Positions 37,370-50,749 of a stretch of DNA of 64,000 nt are shown here, in pieces. The stretch comes from Bigelowiella natans CCMP2755 (Eukaryota > Cercozoa > Chlorarachniophyceae). Numbering within the stretch: position 1 is the stretch's first letter; each line of letters begins with the position of its first letter. The notes below the pieces were generated by a model, which was given only the letters and a program-made list of their open reading frames with translations, did not search any database and had not been told where the DNA came from. Position numbers and translations under genes: made by a program. The stretch is from the NCBI GenBank assembly GCA_000320545.1, contig ADNK01003121.1:20062-84061 (forward strand), in the 5' to 3' direction.

Positions 37370-38367
37370 ACCTACAAGGAAAAATAAAAAGAAAAGAATG
37401 TGGCAAATGTTTGGGCTTATGGTTTGACGAAAGATTAACTTTCGAAAAGCAATTGCATGGAAAAGGAGGAGATTCTTACTCAGGCTAGCAGGCTGTGCTC
37501 CACACGATCTCACATGCCGTTCAATGTGAGATTGAAGTTTTACAACACGTGGTTCACAGCCACAAGCAGACATGTCGCACCCACATGGAGGTCCAAAAAA
37601 AACCTCAAAATAAAGCAGCTAGATTCCATGGAATCACAAACACTCAAAAGAGTGCTGGGATTACCAGGATCTATTGTGCTATTTCCAACGACACACCCCA
37701 TGTACTAGCGGCAACGTTGCCACCGCGTCATCGAACACAAGTTCAATGTGCTAAGACATGGTTGCGAACCAATGCATGGGTGGAGGATGTTGATGGCAAC
37801 GGACACGTGGTGGAAGAAGAAGTGCTCAATTGGAGCTCTTTCGGATGCCACGTTGAATCCTTGCTGGAACACAAATGGCACAACACAACTAGGTCGTGGA
37901 ACAGAGTGTCCTTGTACCGACGACTCAGTTTGATCACGACCAAATTGCTTGGAGCGGAACACCCCACAACACGTGCTGATGACAAGACACTGAAAAGGAA
38001 ATTGAATGCACACAACAAACCGATCATGCGGAACGCGGCATCCAACTTCAAAATGAACTGGAGCAAAGAGGGAACCAAGGCCATGCATTTGAAAAAACTT
38101 GACTTCATGCCTGGCCCTCGGACAACAGGAATCACATTGAAGCTACCAAGCATTGCCACATCATGGATGCGCGCCATTTGTGGTGTTGGCAACATTGGAA
38201 CATTTCTGCTGTCCAGAGGACAACGCACAAAATTGGAAGCAACATGCGACACATGTAACACACTGCAAGACATGGACCACATTCTGCAATGCAGGAAATG
38301 CGGACCACAGAGACTCAGATTCAACAAACAACTGACGGCGATCATGGATCGCAATGATGAGACATGA
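37370..38367 (+). pseudogene. Decayed C-terminal fragment of a non-LTR (LINE-type) retrotransposon reverse transcriptase
   Basis: Three successive frames carry adjoining pieces of one protein. About 37375-37490 encodes KCLGLWFDERLTFEKQL, the 'LGv.iD..L.f..hi' element after the RT palm. About 37457-37705 encodes FNVRLKFYNTWFTA and LKRVLGLPGS. About 37700-38367 encodes the C-terminal part, ending in CDTCNTLQDMDHILQC, the CCHC-type finger (C-x2-C-x7-H-x4-C) typical of LINE C-termini. At least two frameshifts separate them and the polymerase core is absent, so the copy is dead and 5'-truncated. No target-site duplication or poly-A tail could be defined. It sits intergenically between HMG-box and CTR9 genes that converge on it. 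Confidence 0.7.
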
Positions 38368-38374
38368 ACCACGC

Positions 38375-38955
38375 GCCTCACAACCGCAGAAAAAACAAGT
38401 CGAGAAGCTGCGCGCAAAGCGCGACATGCTAGACCAAAACATGATGCATTCACATGCATGCGCCATGCTAGCATGTGACCAAGGAAACAAACGGATGCAA
38501 TTTAAGCGCTGTAGCCGCTGCATTGCACAGCTACATTAGGATGACCATTGAAAAAATTTAAACATTTCATTACATCCGTCTCACCTATATAGGTCATTCT
38601 AGCATTGCATTTGTGTGTATACTACTGCTCTACTGCTAGACATTATCATTTACTAGATCTAGAAATGTGCGCGAATGCAGCAGCACGCACTTCGTATCGC
38701 TAGATCGACCATCACAGATAAATAGAATGCGCCACGCTATATATATGTGCATGACCGGAATATTAATGCACATGCTAGTTGCTAGGTTTAGAAATAATGT
38801 GTCTATGATGGTTATATCAAATAGCTTGCTATGCTTCCATGGTGCAAGGCTGTAGTACGCAGCCTGCTGCTATGCATAGTGTACCATCCACCCCTAAGTC
38901 CTGATAATTTGCGAAGAAAACCCTGCATAGTACCTCTAGATGTAATGCCGCCATT
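38375..38955. other. Gene-free spacer downstream of the LINE fragment
   Basis: It may include the LINE 3' untranslated region and the CTR9 3' UTR. Dense in ATGCATG/GCATGC words (38440-38480). No exon is supported. Confidence 0.45.
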
Positions 38956-38961
38956 CAATAA

Positions 38962-40930
38962 TCAATCTTGGTCTTCTTCTTCGTCAACTATTACCCGTCT
39001 TCGCTTCCTTGCATGTGGCTTTTGTTTCTCACTCCCCTCAACAGAAGGAGGAGCCTCATCTTTACTACCCTCAGCTTCATTGATATTACCATCACCTACA
39101 GTTTCTTCGGCCGCTCTTTTCACACCTTGCTTCTGCCCTCCATCTTCTATCTCATCATCATCATCATCCTCATCATCAACATCCAGGCTCAGCGGTGCGT
39201 CGTCATCTTGCTCATCGTCATCAGCATCATCATTCCCCTTGCCTCCCTTTTTATCATCATCGGCACTGTTGTCGCTTGTCCCAACGATGTTGGTGGTAGC
39301 AGTGGTGGTGGCAGCAGTATTCGTGTTTAACGAATCCTCCATATGGTCGTCGTCATCATCATAGTCTTTTGGCCCTCTTTGTGTTGCCGCAATTTCTCCC
39401 CCTAACTCCTCCTCCTCCTCCTCCTCCTCCTCCTCCTCTTCGCCAAAGATCTGTGTCTCTCCAACAACTTCTTTCCCCTCATCATCATCATCATCAGCAG
39501 CATATTCTTCTTTGTCCATTTCCATCATTCCTTCTTCTTTCTCTTCGTTTCTATCATGATCAGCTTGTAAAGAAGAGCCACCTTGACCGTCTCCTTCATT
39601 GGTTGCGCTGAAGCTTTCATTTTTCTTCATCGGGACCTCTGTGCTACCATCCACTGAAGCATTAGCAGCAGCAGAAGTGCTATTGGGATTAGCGGTTTCT
39701 CCCCCCTCACCTTCTCCCCCTTCTTTTTCTTCTGCTGTGGCTGAGGCACCCGCAACTGCTGCTAGCTTCTCCTCCTCAAAACGCTTCATTTCGAGTTCGT
39801 ATTGCTCCTCACGCCGCTTGCGCTCTGCCTCCCTGTCTTCTTTCTCCTTTTTGCTGCATCATCATCGTAGTGAATTGAATAAGACGAACCAGGCGTTAGA
39901 AAAAGGATCACAACAGTAGTAATCGATTAGCTCATCATTGTACCACATGCCACAATACACACAGTAACACAACAACAATAACACCTTCTCTCCTCTTCTG
40001 CCCGCTCTAGTTCTTGCGCTTTCCTCATCTGTAAGATTATATGGTGATGCCATTAGTCAGTCACGTCGCTTATCAGCAGCCCTATCATTCTCCACTCAAC
40101 GTGGGTGAGTAGGCTAAGGTAACATCATCATCATCATCATCATCTTCATCATCATGTATAAAGAGAAGAAAAGTACAGCAAATAAAACAAATATGTATAA
40201 TGTTTGTGTGTGTGTGTGTGTATGTGTGCGTGTGTGCTTTTGGTATATTGGGAATCAACAATAATATATCTTCATTCTAAGGTTATTTATTAAACTATAA
40301 TTTTCTGCCTCCTTCTCTCCCTCCTCCTACAGTTGGACACTGACCCCCCTCCATTTTCTCTTTCTCTCCCTCTCTCTATCTCTCTTTCTTTGTTTTAGTT
40401 ATTACCGTTTCTTCTCGAATCTTCCTCGCTGCGTTCTCTTCCTCCTCTTTATCAGCCTAAAATGCATAGTAGACAGTAGGGTAGCCAACCAACCAAGTTA
40501 ATAACATACGCTTTTCATCATCTTTTATGTACGATTGTGGTCGTTCGTTGATTATTCCGTTGATTGTATGTGAAACACCATCCTCCTCATCATCAGTATC
40601 AAATTCATAGAAACAGCTAGCTGCGCTGCTACCACAGAGAGCATAGTTAGTTGTTCATTCGTTGTTTTTAAACCTGCCATCTTTTCACTGTTTCAAGCCC
40701 TTTGATGCAGTAGTTGTAATGAGTCAAAGCTCTCTCTGCAAGGGCGCTGGGAGCTTCTTCCTTATCAGCCTCCTCGACGGTAGGAGCAGTAGTGTCCTTC
40801 GCTTCCCCCGAGGTTGCCTTTGCCGTTTCTGCTGCTGCTGCTGCGGCTGTGCATGTTGCGTGCACTTTGTGATATACATCAGCTGCTTGCTTGGTGACCT
40901 TGATCGCCCGTAACAACTACGCACCAGTAT

Positions 40931-40964
<34 letters not shown>

Positions 40965-41653
40965 CACACATTCGTCAGGAGGGGCAGTACTTGAAGGATG
41001 TGGATAATGATGACGATGATGATGATGACTAATATGCAAAGTGCGTATGTGAGTATAATAGTACCTCTTCCAGCGTGCAGTGATTATTGACCCTTCTAAC
41101 TCCATCATGTTCCAATGCAATTCCTAGATTGTACCATAGCTGCGAGTTCCTTGGGGCCAAATGGAGGGCCTTAGTCAGTGCAGTCTTACATTCCTCTGTG
41201 TTCTCTGCAAGATAGTGTGCTTTGGCGATGTACAGATACATCTCCACACGGTTGAGAGAGTCTGGAAAAGAAACCAGAGCATGCTCGTACGATTGAACGG
41301 CGTTGGGATATTGCTTCAAATGGGTGTAGACGTGCCCCAAGTTGACCTAAAGATGGTGGTGGTGGTGATGGTGGTGGTGGTGACGGCAATGAACGATTAT
41401 GATCATAATGATGATTAATATTATTTTGATCATGATAACAATCAAGCTTGTGTTATTACAAATTAGATACTACATCATACCCATGCTGCTGGCATATCCT
41501 TTTCTGCATCTTGGACTTGTTTAAAGACCTTCTTTGCTGCCTCGACTTGCTTAAACAGAACCAGAGCAACTCCCATTCCTACCATAAAAGTATATCATCA
41601 TTATCAATGCCAGGAGGAAGAGGAGGAGGAGGAGCATAGAAGGGGGGGGGGGG

Positions 41654-41700
<47 letters not shown>

Positions 41701-42036
41701 TGGCACGTTAAACGCATCCTCTGCTTGGTCAGGGTATGAATGATTAGCAGCAATGGAATGAGGCACAAAATACGACAAATACCGTTGAATACATTCTACT
41801 TTTCATTGATAAATGCAAGCACACATTACATCCTATTTGTCCACTACCGTTGGCAGCATAGATGTTTTTCGGATCTCTTTCGATTGTGGTTTGGAAGATG
41901 TTGTGTGCCTTTTGGAACTTCTCCTTCTTTTCCTGAGAAGACACGTAGGCACGCATTGTTATGGGGATTAGGGACCCGACCATCAGCCCCCCCCCCACAC
42001 ATGTACTTACACGTGGATTACTACTCGCTACTCCTC

Positions 42037-42085
<49 letters not shown>

Positions 42086-42778
42086 GATGTGGTAGTAGTG
42101 AGACAAGGTGCAAAAAGGAATAGTAGGGAGAAAGAGCGAGGAAAAGAGCGAGGAGACAAGGGCACAGGAAGAAGAAGAAGAAGAAGAAGAAGAAGAAGAA
42201 GACTACTCTTTCCTACTTCTCTCTAAAACTAGTCATCATGAGGTTATGGTAGGTATACGCTTTGAGTTAATCAGCACCACACTACCCCCCACCTTCTCTG
42301 TGCTTCCTTTTAGTGACGATCGGAAGTAAATGTCTGCAAGAGCTAGGTTTGCGTAGCAATCATTCTTCGATTTCTTCGAGGACTTGACGATATCTTGAAA
42401 ACACTTCTCTGCTTTCTCAAGCTCGCCCATTTCGAGGTATAAGTTTCCAAGCAGCGACAGAGCGTCCAAGTAGCTACTGCTTCTGCTGTTTGTGCCGGGT
42501 ATCACCCTTTTTACTTTGTTCTCTATTGTCTCCAAAGCTTTTTTGAAGTGGTGCTCTGCATCCGTATACTCCATGGCCACCTTAGAAACGAAAAGGAAGA
42601 GGGAAGAGAAGAAGAAGTTGGTGCATATGCGGCGGGATTTATTACTCTGCTGGCACTTCGTCAGGGGGAAGGAACTATCTTTTGTTTATTCTATTAGTTG
42701 CATATTAACTCTCCAGCCGTTACGGGTGTTGTTGTCATTATTATCGTTATTCTTCTGCCCATCCATCCATCCATCCAT

Positions 42779-42811
<33 letters not shown>

Positions 42812-45673
42812 TTACTACCTGCTTTACGCATCCGAGCCTTAAGTGGGCATCGATATACGATGGATACTTTGCGCTTATGTCTTTGTAAATCTTCTCCGCC
42901 TCTTCAAAGTCCCCGCTGCGTTCCGCAACTAGTGCGGTATTGTATTGGATGCTTGCTAGTATTGGCGGTTGTGATGATGAAGAAGAAGACGATGAGGAAA
43001 CAGCAGCCTCATCCTGCTCGATCTCCATCTGTTAGCAAAGAGCAGGGCAGTGTTAACTAGTATAAACATAAAAGTATACCATACAGCCTCGCAAATACCA
43101 ACAGCAGCAGCAGTACCAGTACTTGTAGTAGTAGTACCAGGAATCATAGGAAAAACACAAAATTTTCCCCCTCCTCCTCCTCCTCCTCCTCAATTGCTAA
43201 TCCCTTAACAATCACCACACCACAACAAACTACAACCTATCATTGACCTGGTTCGTGGTATCATCTTTGCTGCTGCTGCTGGTACTTTTTGGCACATTCT
43301 TGGTATCACCGTCTGCATTGTTCTTAGGACCATCATTAGTGTTGCTCTGAAGCTGCTGCTGCAGAAGTTTTTCTCTGGCTTGCTTGAAGGCACTTTTTGC
43401 TACTTTCGATTTCCCAAGGAGATGCTTGAGAACTCCCACGTTATTCCACAATTGATACGGAAGCTCTTGTTTTTTTTCAGTAAGCACTTTAATTGCCTTG
43501 TCATAGTGCTCTAAAGCCACAACCGGATTGATGCGCTCATAGCTCTCTGCCAGCTCCACAAATAGGCTGGCATCGTTCGGAAAGTACTTGACAGCCTTGT
43601 GTAGCAGCTTTTGGCCTTCCTTGAACCGTCTCTTGCCAAGGTATAGAGAGCCAAGGATTCGCATTGCTTGGTGATTCTCAGGATGACCATGGAACACTGA
43701 TTCCATGCACTTGATGGCCTCGTCTCTGCGACCTTTAAGTACATGAATTTGGCCAAGACCGAATTGGGCGAGGTAGTGTTTTGGGTTTTGCTCAACAGCT
43801 TTTGCATACAAACGACCGGCCTCTTTAATAAAATTCTGTTTCTGCGTTTGATCTTGCTCCTTTCCATTGTTTCCACCCCGTGCATGATAGCATCGGGCGA
43901 TCTGATAGTAAGCTTCTGCACGCGTACGGGGGCTAGGTGCAAAATCAAATGCACGCCTTGTAAGTACCTGCAGATTCGAATAGAGTTGAGTTGGTAACTT
44001 GAAATATGTCAAAAAATGTGAATATATACATATGATGATGTGTACATGAAAACCTCCTCCTCTACCCCCTCCATCAACTCCTACCTCTCTATATACGATT
44101 GTATTGCTTCTATTAAAGACGACTTTGATGTAATGATGCTACCTACCTCGACGGTTTTATAGTTCCCGTGATAAAAGTTGACGAAAGCTAGAAGATTGCA
44201 CAGCATTGAATTTGTCGGGTCCAACCGATACGCTTTTTTAAGAAGCGTAATTCCCTTTTGCACTGCTGCGACGTCTTTGTCTTTTTGATTTATGAGGCAA
44301 TTAGCAAGGCACACAAGGCCTACCACGTTATCGGGTTCAAGACTTAACACGCGTTCGAATGCTTGGCGTGCACGTGTTGAACGACCTAATCGATGTAGAC
44401 ACATTCCAATTCCATTGCGAATACCCACGCAACCGGGGTGTAAACGAAGAGCTTGGCGGTATATTCTAAGCGCCTCCTTATAGCCATCTTCAGTGTTTCT
44501 GTGGAACTGAGTGCAAGCACGTCCCAACATTGCAGGCACGTTTTGAGGGTCCGCTTGAAGGGCATTTTTGAAGGTTTCACGAGCATCTCGGTAGCGTTTT
44601 TTGTGAAACTGAAGCAGCCCACGTAGAACAATAGTGTACCCATTTTCTGCATTGGCCTGTAAGCTCTCGTTGATGTCGTTGGAAGCGCTTGTTTCGAGAT
44701 TCATGAGCTTTTTTTTCTTCTCATCTGCTTGCTGACGAGAGTCGGTGGATGCAATGCAGATCTTCATGGCCTCTTCAATAGAGCAAGCTGCTCGAGCATT
44801 TCTAAGCTTGACTTTATTCTCCCTGAAGCGAGATATCTCCTGCCTGACCTCCATTTGATATTTCAGTGGGACTGAATCTCGAAGATATGCGAACCTTTCC
44901 TTGAGCCGGTCGGTAAATACTTGTTCAAAAGCTGAATATAGTAGTTCAAACTATTACCCACGTGCAACTGCGTGTTTCCGAGGTTTCAATACATTTTGTG
45001 ACAATTTCCAAGTTTCGAAAGCTTATTGAAAAGAAAACAGAGAGAGGGGGGGGGGGGGGGAAGGGAGATACTATCACAAAACAAGCACCTGGCTCCAGAG
45101 AGTTCGTCAAAATATCTTTAAAGGCGTCATAATTGCCTCTTTTGTAAAATTCGTACTGGAAGGTTTTATCAACAAAAGAGGCAAACAACAGGTTAAAAAA
45201 CATGATACAATTTCAACCTACGATACGTAAAGCGTGTTTGCCAACTGGCTATCTATAACGAGACGGTTGAGTCGTCGCATGGCAGCAGCAGCAGCAGCCC
45301 TAAATATTAGTACCCCGACTTGGAGCCATGTGTCCTGCGAACTCATCTCCATGGCAAGCAATTGATTGATCATATCTAATCGATCAGTATTGAAATCTTC
45401 TTCTCCAATCTGTGCGTAATTTATGGAGGCATTTTAGGTAGATAACAAGAAGCAATGCGGGAGACCATGGGCGCTAAAATTACTGATAATCATCTTTCTG
45501 TTTCTGATTATAGAATGTATTCTATGTGGTAACAACTTTCGAATTAGCAAACTCACCACTACAGCCATGGTATCATCCACACGGACAAGAATTCCACGAT
45601 GACCGCCTTCTCCTTCCACATTTGCTGCTGCCACCGTTTCGGCTACAGCAGCAGCTGGCATCTCATTCGCCAT
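38962..45673 (-). CDS. CTR9: CTR9, TPR scaffold subunit of the PAF1 transcription-elongation complex
   Basis: CTR9 is the tetratricopeptide-repeat backbone of the nuclear PAF1 complex, which travels with RNA polymerase II and promotes histone modification. Fourteen exons join in phase: 45673-45557, 45409-45314, 45155-45089, 44931-44147, 43967-43248, 43028-42819, 42580-42293, 41932-41848, 41578-41481, 41346-41065, 40916-40674, 40456-40406, 40028-39985 and 39853-38962, giving about 1,325 residues. TPR units run through most of the chain (for example HPGCVGIRNGIGMCLHRLG, HYLAQFGLGQIHVLKGRRDE, AMRILGSLYLGKRRFKEGQK, DPKNIYAANGMGVALV, VNLGHVYTHLKQYPNAVQSY). A charged coiled coil (KKEKEDREAERKRREEQYEL) precedes a very acidic tail with long Glu and Asp runs, ending in ARKRRRVIVDEEEDQD. 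This order, TPRs then coiled coil then acidic/basic tail, is the family's. The start ATG at 45673 fits the human N-terminus. Introns carry AAT, GAT, GA and GTA microsatellites. Divergent from the DHHC gene. Confidence 0.95.
41643..41700. repeat. G run and (GA)n in a CTR9 intron
   Basis: A G run followed by (GA)n. Similar (GA)n is at 42036-42080 and (GAA)n at 42170-42200. On the coding (minus) strand these are pyrimidine tracts. Confidence 0.95.
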
Positions 45674-46082
45674 CGCGCTCTCCTGCTACGGTACTACCAA
45701 AGTGAGGAGAGACGAGAGGAGAGAATATGAACAGCACAGCTGAGGAGAGAAGATGGATCTATCTGTCCTCCCAGCCTGGGTTCTTGCGGGGGGAGTGTAG
45801 AGCCCTTTCTCGATCTTGGAGGCCTTTTACCGTGTCGTCCCTGAAGAAAGCCAGACAATTTCGTTCATTTTGTATATTTGTCGTTATAACAAAATGAAGG
45901 CGAATATTCATATAAGAGAGCATGTTTTCGAGTAAAACCTGTGTTTTTTGGTGCATTGTTGACGTTTTCGGCTAATAGATCTAATTAACAGAGGCATTTA
46001 TCCCCGCCATCGCCCAACCTCTCAACCTAAATCAAAGAAGACAAGAGGAGGAGCGGACCTCCGGCTGTACCGCCCGCTTTAC
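45674..46082. promoter_or_regulatory. Shared upstream region of divergent CTR9 and DHHC genes
   Basis: 409 bp lie between the two start codons, with no other exon. Both 5' ends and promoters must be here. No specific element was recognised. Confidence 0.4.
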
Positions 46083-46850
46083 ATGATGGAAGCACATAGG
46101 CGTTTGTTTCTTATACTGATGACATCCGTGGCGTCTGTTTTCGCCTTGTTCATCTTACTGGTGTTCTGCATCAAGGTGGTGAAGAAAGCCACGTCGTCGT
46201 CAAATTTCCAAACAACACGAAACTTAACTTTGGGTGGTGAAGTGACGCGCTGGAATTGCAACATAAAATCACATCCTCCTGGCAAACAACTAAATTTATA
46301 TCTTGCAGTGGCTAAAGCGCCGTTTCAAAGGCCGTCGCAGCACGAGGGATACAGCAGATCTTGCCAAAGCTGATGTCACATTTGAAGATCATCAACGGTA
46401 GTTTTGCTTCCGATTGGAATTGAAACTATGCGATCTGCTACTTATGTTATGTTGTTATCTTGTTCATGCGACAATGATTTATCAGACTAACGTGCATTGC
46501 CATTTGTACTAGTCGAATGAAGAGATATGCTGTAATGCGTCAAGTATTCCGAGTAGCTGTTGGGATTATGGGGTTCACTCTTGTAACGACTGCTACAGGA
46601 CTAGTTGGGTACTAATGATATGTTTCCTCCCTCAGAAGCCTTTGATAATTCGCCATAGAATAACACACCCTTTCTTCTTTGTTGCTTAGTTTCGTCTTAT
46701 ACTACGGCTTAAGAGATGCGTTGCCTTTAGTTATAACCCCAGGAACATGTAATTCTAGTTGTTTATTGCACCTAACGTATCGTAGCACTCATCACTCACG
46801 TAAACTTCTAGGGTTATTTCTTGGGCATCAACTCCTAGCTTATTTTCTTG

Positions 46851-46894
<44 letters not shown>

Positions 46895-48166
46895 GCAATT
46901 AAAAACTAATCAGACCCTAATAAGTTGATGGTGGACAAATCGTTTCCCTACTGTTAGCAGCATCAATGACTCACTCATCACTACTATGTAATTAATGAGA
47001 GATTCATTCAATATTAGCTGGCAATATTCTCTTCAACTACTACATGTGTGCTTTCACTAACCCTGGAAATATCAACTCGGATCTTTACAAACGTGCAGGT
47101 AGTAGCAATACCCCCCCACCTAGAAACACACAATTGACGCGACGTGACCTCCATCTTTCGTATTCTCATGTAGCCAGTCATCGGCCCATCTTAGTAGTAC
47201 GTACTCTAACATCAAATACTAATTGGTAGTATCCGAAGGCCAGGCAAAGGGAATGATACCAACAATAAGGAAAGAAATAGCATCTTCCCTAAATAGTTGT
47301 GATAATGGCAGCACTGCTACTACTACTGCTACTACTCCTATTAGTAGTAATTTAGCTTCCACCGGCACAACCGGCCTGGATCACGTAATGATCTCTATCA
47401 AGTATCCAGCTACTGCTGCTACTACTACTACAACTACAACTACTACTACTACTACTACTAGTTCCACCATTCCTACAGCGGCATCGTCGTCATCATCCTC
47501 TTTACCAGCACCATCTTCAGCATCAGCATTATCATCAACAAGCTCAACAAAAATGTCGCGAACAAGAAGCAGCTGGTCGCCGAAGCAACCTACTAATTAC
47601 CATCATCGTAGGAACTACCATCAGAGCACCGAAGATGACGTAAAAGGAGGGAGAGGGGGTTTAAACGGCAATAACAACGCGTTGGAATGGCGTCTTTGTG
47701 GGAGGTTTGGAACTAATAAAACCAAATTATCCATTACGACACGAAGAAGCAACGACGATGATACAACATAAAACCACCTTGTAAATCATGCCCTTTTTTT
47801 AATTATTATCATCACCAACACCTCCCTCAACATCATTAGCAGCAGCATCATTTCTAAGTTGGCTGCTTAAATTTACAGATCAGGCCTTATCAAGCCCCCA
47901 AGAGCACACTACGATAATGTTAGCGGAATGGTTGTGAGAATCTAGTACACTGTATAAAATGACTACTACTAGCTCTCAAAAGTCTTAGCAATGAGTGCAA
48001 TGCTAGTTCTTCGCTCAGTTTCAGCTTTCACCCACATCAAACGGCCTATTATCTAAAGCATAGTTTGATACGATGTGTTGTTAAGTGTTGAATGAAACGA
48101 TGGATGATTGTCTTAATTTTGGATTAGATCGTCCTCAATATGGATCACTTCTGCCCATGGGTGGGA

Positions 48167-48201
<35 letters not shown>

Positions 48202-49099
48202 AGTAATAGTTTAGCTTCTCATGTGTCAATGCCCTGCTGTCGTTGTTGTTGTCGATAGTCCAGCTACTACAGTGAGGTATCCGCCATTGAAAGGGACGGT
48301 ACATATGAAATGAGTTTGTTGACTTTTGTAGTGGTGATGATGATCGATTGATATATAATATACTGATTTTACTTTTGTTGACTTAGGTGGCAAATACAAT
48401 TGGCTATGCGAATTACCGATACTTCTTGTTGATGCTCTTTTGGACTTTCGTAGGTAAGAGTAGCTTTGACCAGCTCTCATCCTGGAGTTTAATTTCTTCC
48501 TCTGTAAATACAACAGTGATATAACTACTACTGTGGTTCTACTAATTCTACTACTCTTGAACAGGGTGTGCATATGTCGTCTTGATGCTTACTCCACGTG
48601 TTTATTATTACGGAATTGGATCGAAGTTATATATCCTGGTCATCTACGTTACTGCTTTTAGCTTTTCGGGTAATAGCGGTTGTCATCGATCAATCTCTCC
48701 ATCCCTCCATCCTTCCTTCGTTATTTTCTTCTTTGTTATGGTCTACCATCTTCCTTGAGCTCTCACAAATTCCCTTTTTTACACATATATATTCCCCCCT
48801 CCCCAAACAGTTGTCCTTACTATGTTTCTAGCTTTTCATTCCTTCCTGATATCCACTGGGCAGGTAGTATGTAGTATGTAATCATGTTATTATCTTGTGA
48901 CAAACGGTACTGTGTTTTCTGAAGCACCAGCATACGTGAAGCGAAAGCTCTTCCTACTGGCTGCTTGCATCAATCATAGATTTTTTCATGTCTAACCACC
49001 AGACCACCATTGATTTTTGGATGAACTTGCGGCAACGTGCTATTGCAAAACGTCAAAAAACGAACACTCCCTGGGGTACATGAATGATGCAAAATAGAC

Positions 49100-49136
<37 letters not shown>

Positions 49137-49798
49137 TTCATATAAATATACATGTATCTTAAATTTCTCATAGATATTCCTATCCTCCTCCTCTCTGTCT
49201 ACTAAAACTTCCCACTTTTGGCCTCAGTCCTCCTATGATGAGCAGTAACAATAATACAGCTACTTACCACCGTTTATTCTGCTACTGGTGATTCTACTAC
49301 AACAGAAAATCCGTTTGATTTAGGGATGAGGAGGAATTGGGAGCAGGTACTACTACTACTACTACTACTACTACTTACTACTACTTACTACTGCTGCTGC
49401 TACTATTCTACTAGTAGTAGTATAGCAGTAGTAGAGACAAGAAGCCTCTAAATAACACATTCAGCGGCATTCTGTTACGTTCATAAATGAGATATTTGAG
49501 AGGGTGTCTGTAGCGTAAACGCATGAGTAATGTATAATCACAGGTTTTTGGACGTGTACACTGGAGTCGAGCCATATTGCCAAGTGAGTAGTCAATAGAT
49601 TGAAGTGAGTTGGAAAAGGGTGGGGTAGGAAGAAAATGTAACGCTTTACAGGCTATGTAAAGGCCGAGCTGACAGATAATCTATTTTGACGATTTAGGTC
49701 TCAGACGGCCTCCATGGCCTCCTTACGCAACCAAACAAGATTTCGATAACGAGCAAGTGGAATTCTATGACCATGATCATCCTCACAAAATTGTATAG
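46083..49798 (+). CDS. DHHC-family protein S-palmitoyltransferase with DHFC active site and degenerate zinc-binding domain
   Basis: Exons: 46083-46175, 46309-46397, 46513-46608, 46690-46748, 47018-47098, about 47228-47552, 47879-47933, 48128-48160, 48387-48453, 48565-48669, 48811-48863, 49003-49075, 49306-49346, 49544-49583 and 49698-49798 (TAG). TM1 is in MTSVASVFALFILLVFCI and TM2 in VFRVAVGIMGFTLVTTATGL. TNPGNINSDLYKR fits the 'DPG' motif after TM2. An exon rich in Thr/Ser runs forms a cytosolic loop. The cysteine-rich domain reads KPPRAHYDNVSG and then LNMDHFCPWVANTIGYANYR. TM3 (FLLMLFWTFVGCAYVVLML) and TM4 (LTMFLAFHSFLI) follow, then the C-terminal signatures TTIDFW (TTxE) and NPFDLGMRRNW. 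These enzymes attach palmitate to cysteines of membrane proteins at Golgi or endosomal membranes. The catalytic Cys is kept as DHFC, a DHHC variant comparable to Akr1's DHYC. The boundaries of the Thr-rich exon are the weakest part. Confidence 0.9.
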
Positions 49799-49799
49799 C

Positions 49800-50740
49800 C
49801 GAGCTGAATACGAGCAGCTGCGAATAACAATCAATTCTAGAATAATTGTACAGCTACTACGCTTACCTACTACTCGCAGTGATGACCTATTCATTATGAA
49901 TTGCGTCTAGCAGCTAGCCAGAGATGCTTGTGCTATATGTGGCTATCTATCACTATTTGTCTCTGATAAACATCAATGACACTCCATCGGAATCAACCTG
50001 AAATGCCCTGAATAGGCTGTTCTGTCGAGTTCTGTCCAATTTAGATCTACCAGTCTAGAGGTACCATGCTGATCGTATTCGCGCTCAATGCAATGTGCAA
50101 GTTTCCCCTGCTACTAGCATTGCATCGAGCGCATTGCACTCATTGGCGACAGTAGCGTGAATGTATGGAATAGATGCTGCGTGCAGCGCTGTGCTCACAA
50201 TTAAACTGCAGCGAAAATTTATTAAACGCTAAGTGTGTGATGCGTATACATGCTGCTACGGACATACACAACAAATACAAAAACAATCCACACAGCGAGC
50301 GTGCACTTTCGCCTGGACAAGTGGATTTAGAGATGTCGTCGATCATTACAACAACAACGTCCAAGGCGACATTTCCCTCGCTAGTTTGGCGCTCCGCTCA
50401 TCTTGCGTGCGAGTGAGGAAACAATAAGATTCGGTTCGATTCGATTGACATTGCTGCAACATACACATGTACGTACAATATATGTGCGATACGATCTTAA
50501 TTACAACATCATATAAGCTACTGTATGCCTTCCAAGTTGTGTTCCTCGCTACTTTTCACTGATCATTACAAATTTCCAGCAACTGAAAGGCAAATAAACT
50601 TACCGCACATAGCTAGAGCGGTACAAACAATGACAGAGGTAGAACAGAGCAGAGAAAGAGAGAGAGGGAGAGAGAGAGAGAGGGGGGGGGGGGGAAGGGG
50701 GGGGGGGGGGACATGTGCCAATGTGCAGTCTACGGTTGCA
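49800..50740. other. Gene-free spacer with GA and G runs
   Basis: No convincing exon. A (GA)n/G-run block lies at 50648-50710, immediately downstream of the 3' end of the minus-strand membrane-protein ORF. Confidence 0.45.
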
Positions 50741-50749
50741 TGTATTTCT

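Noticed and set aside
37705-38523. Minus-strand ORFs of 120-243 codons opposite the LINE fragment
   Set aside because: The plus strand contains recognisable RT C-terminal motifs; the minus frames are shadows kept open by the composition.
38968-39611. Plus-strand ORFs of 80-177 codons with Ser or Pro runs
   Set aside because: They are antisense to the acidic Asp/Glu tail exon of CTR9.
45674-46082. Exon in the CTR9/DHHC divergent spacer (minus ORF at 45759-45956)
   Set aside because: No splice site joins it to CTR9, whose ATG at 45673 already matches the family's N-terminal region.
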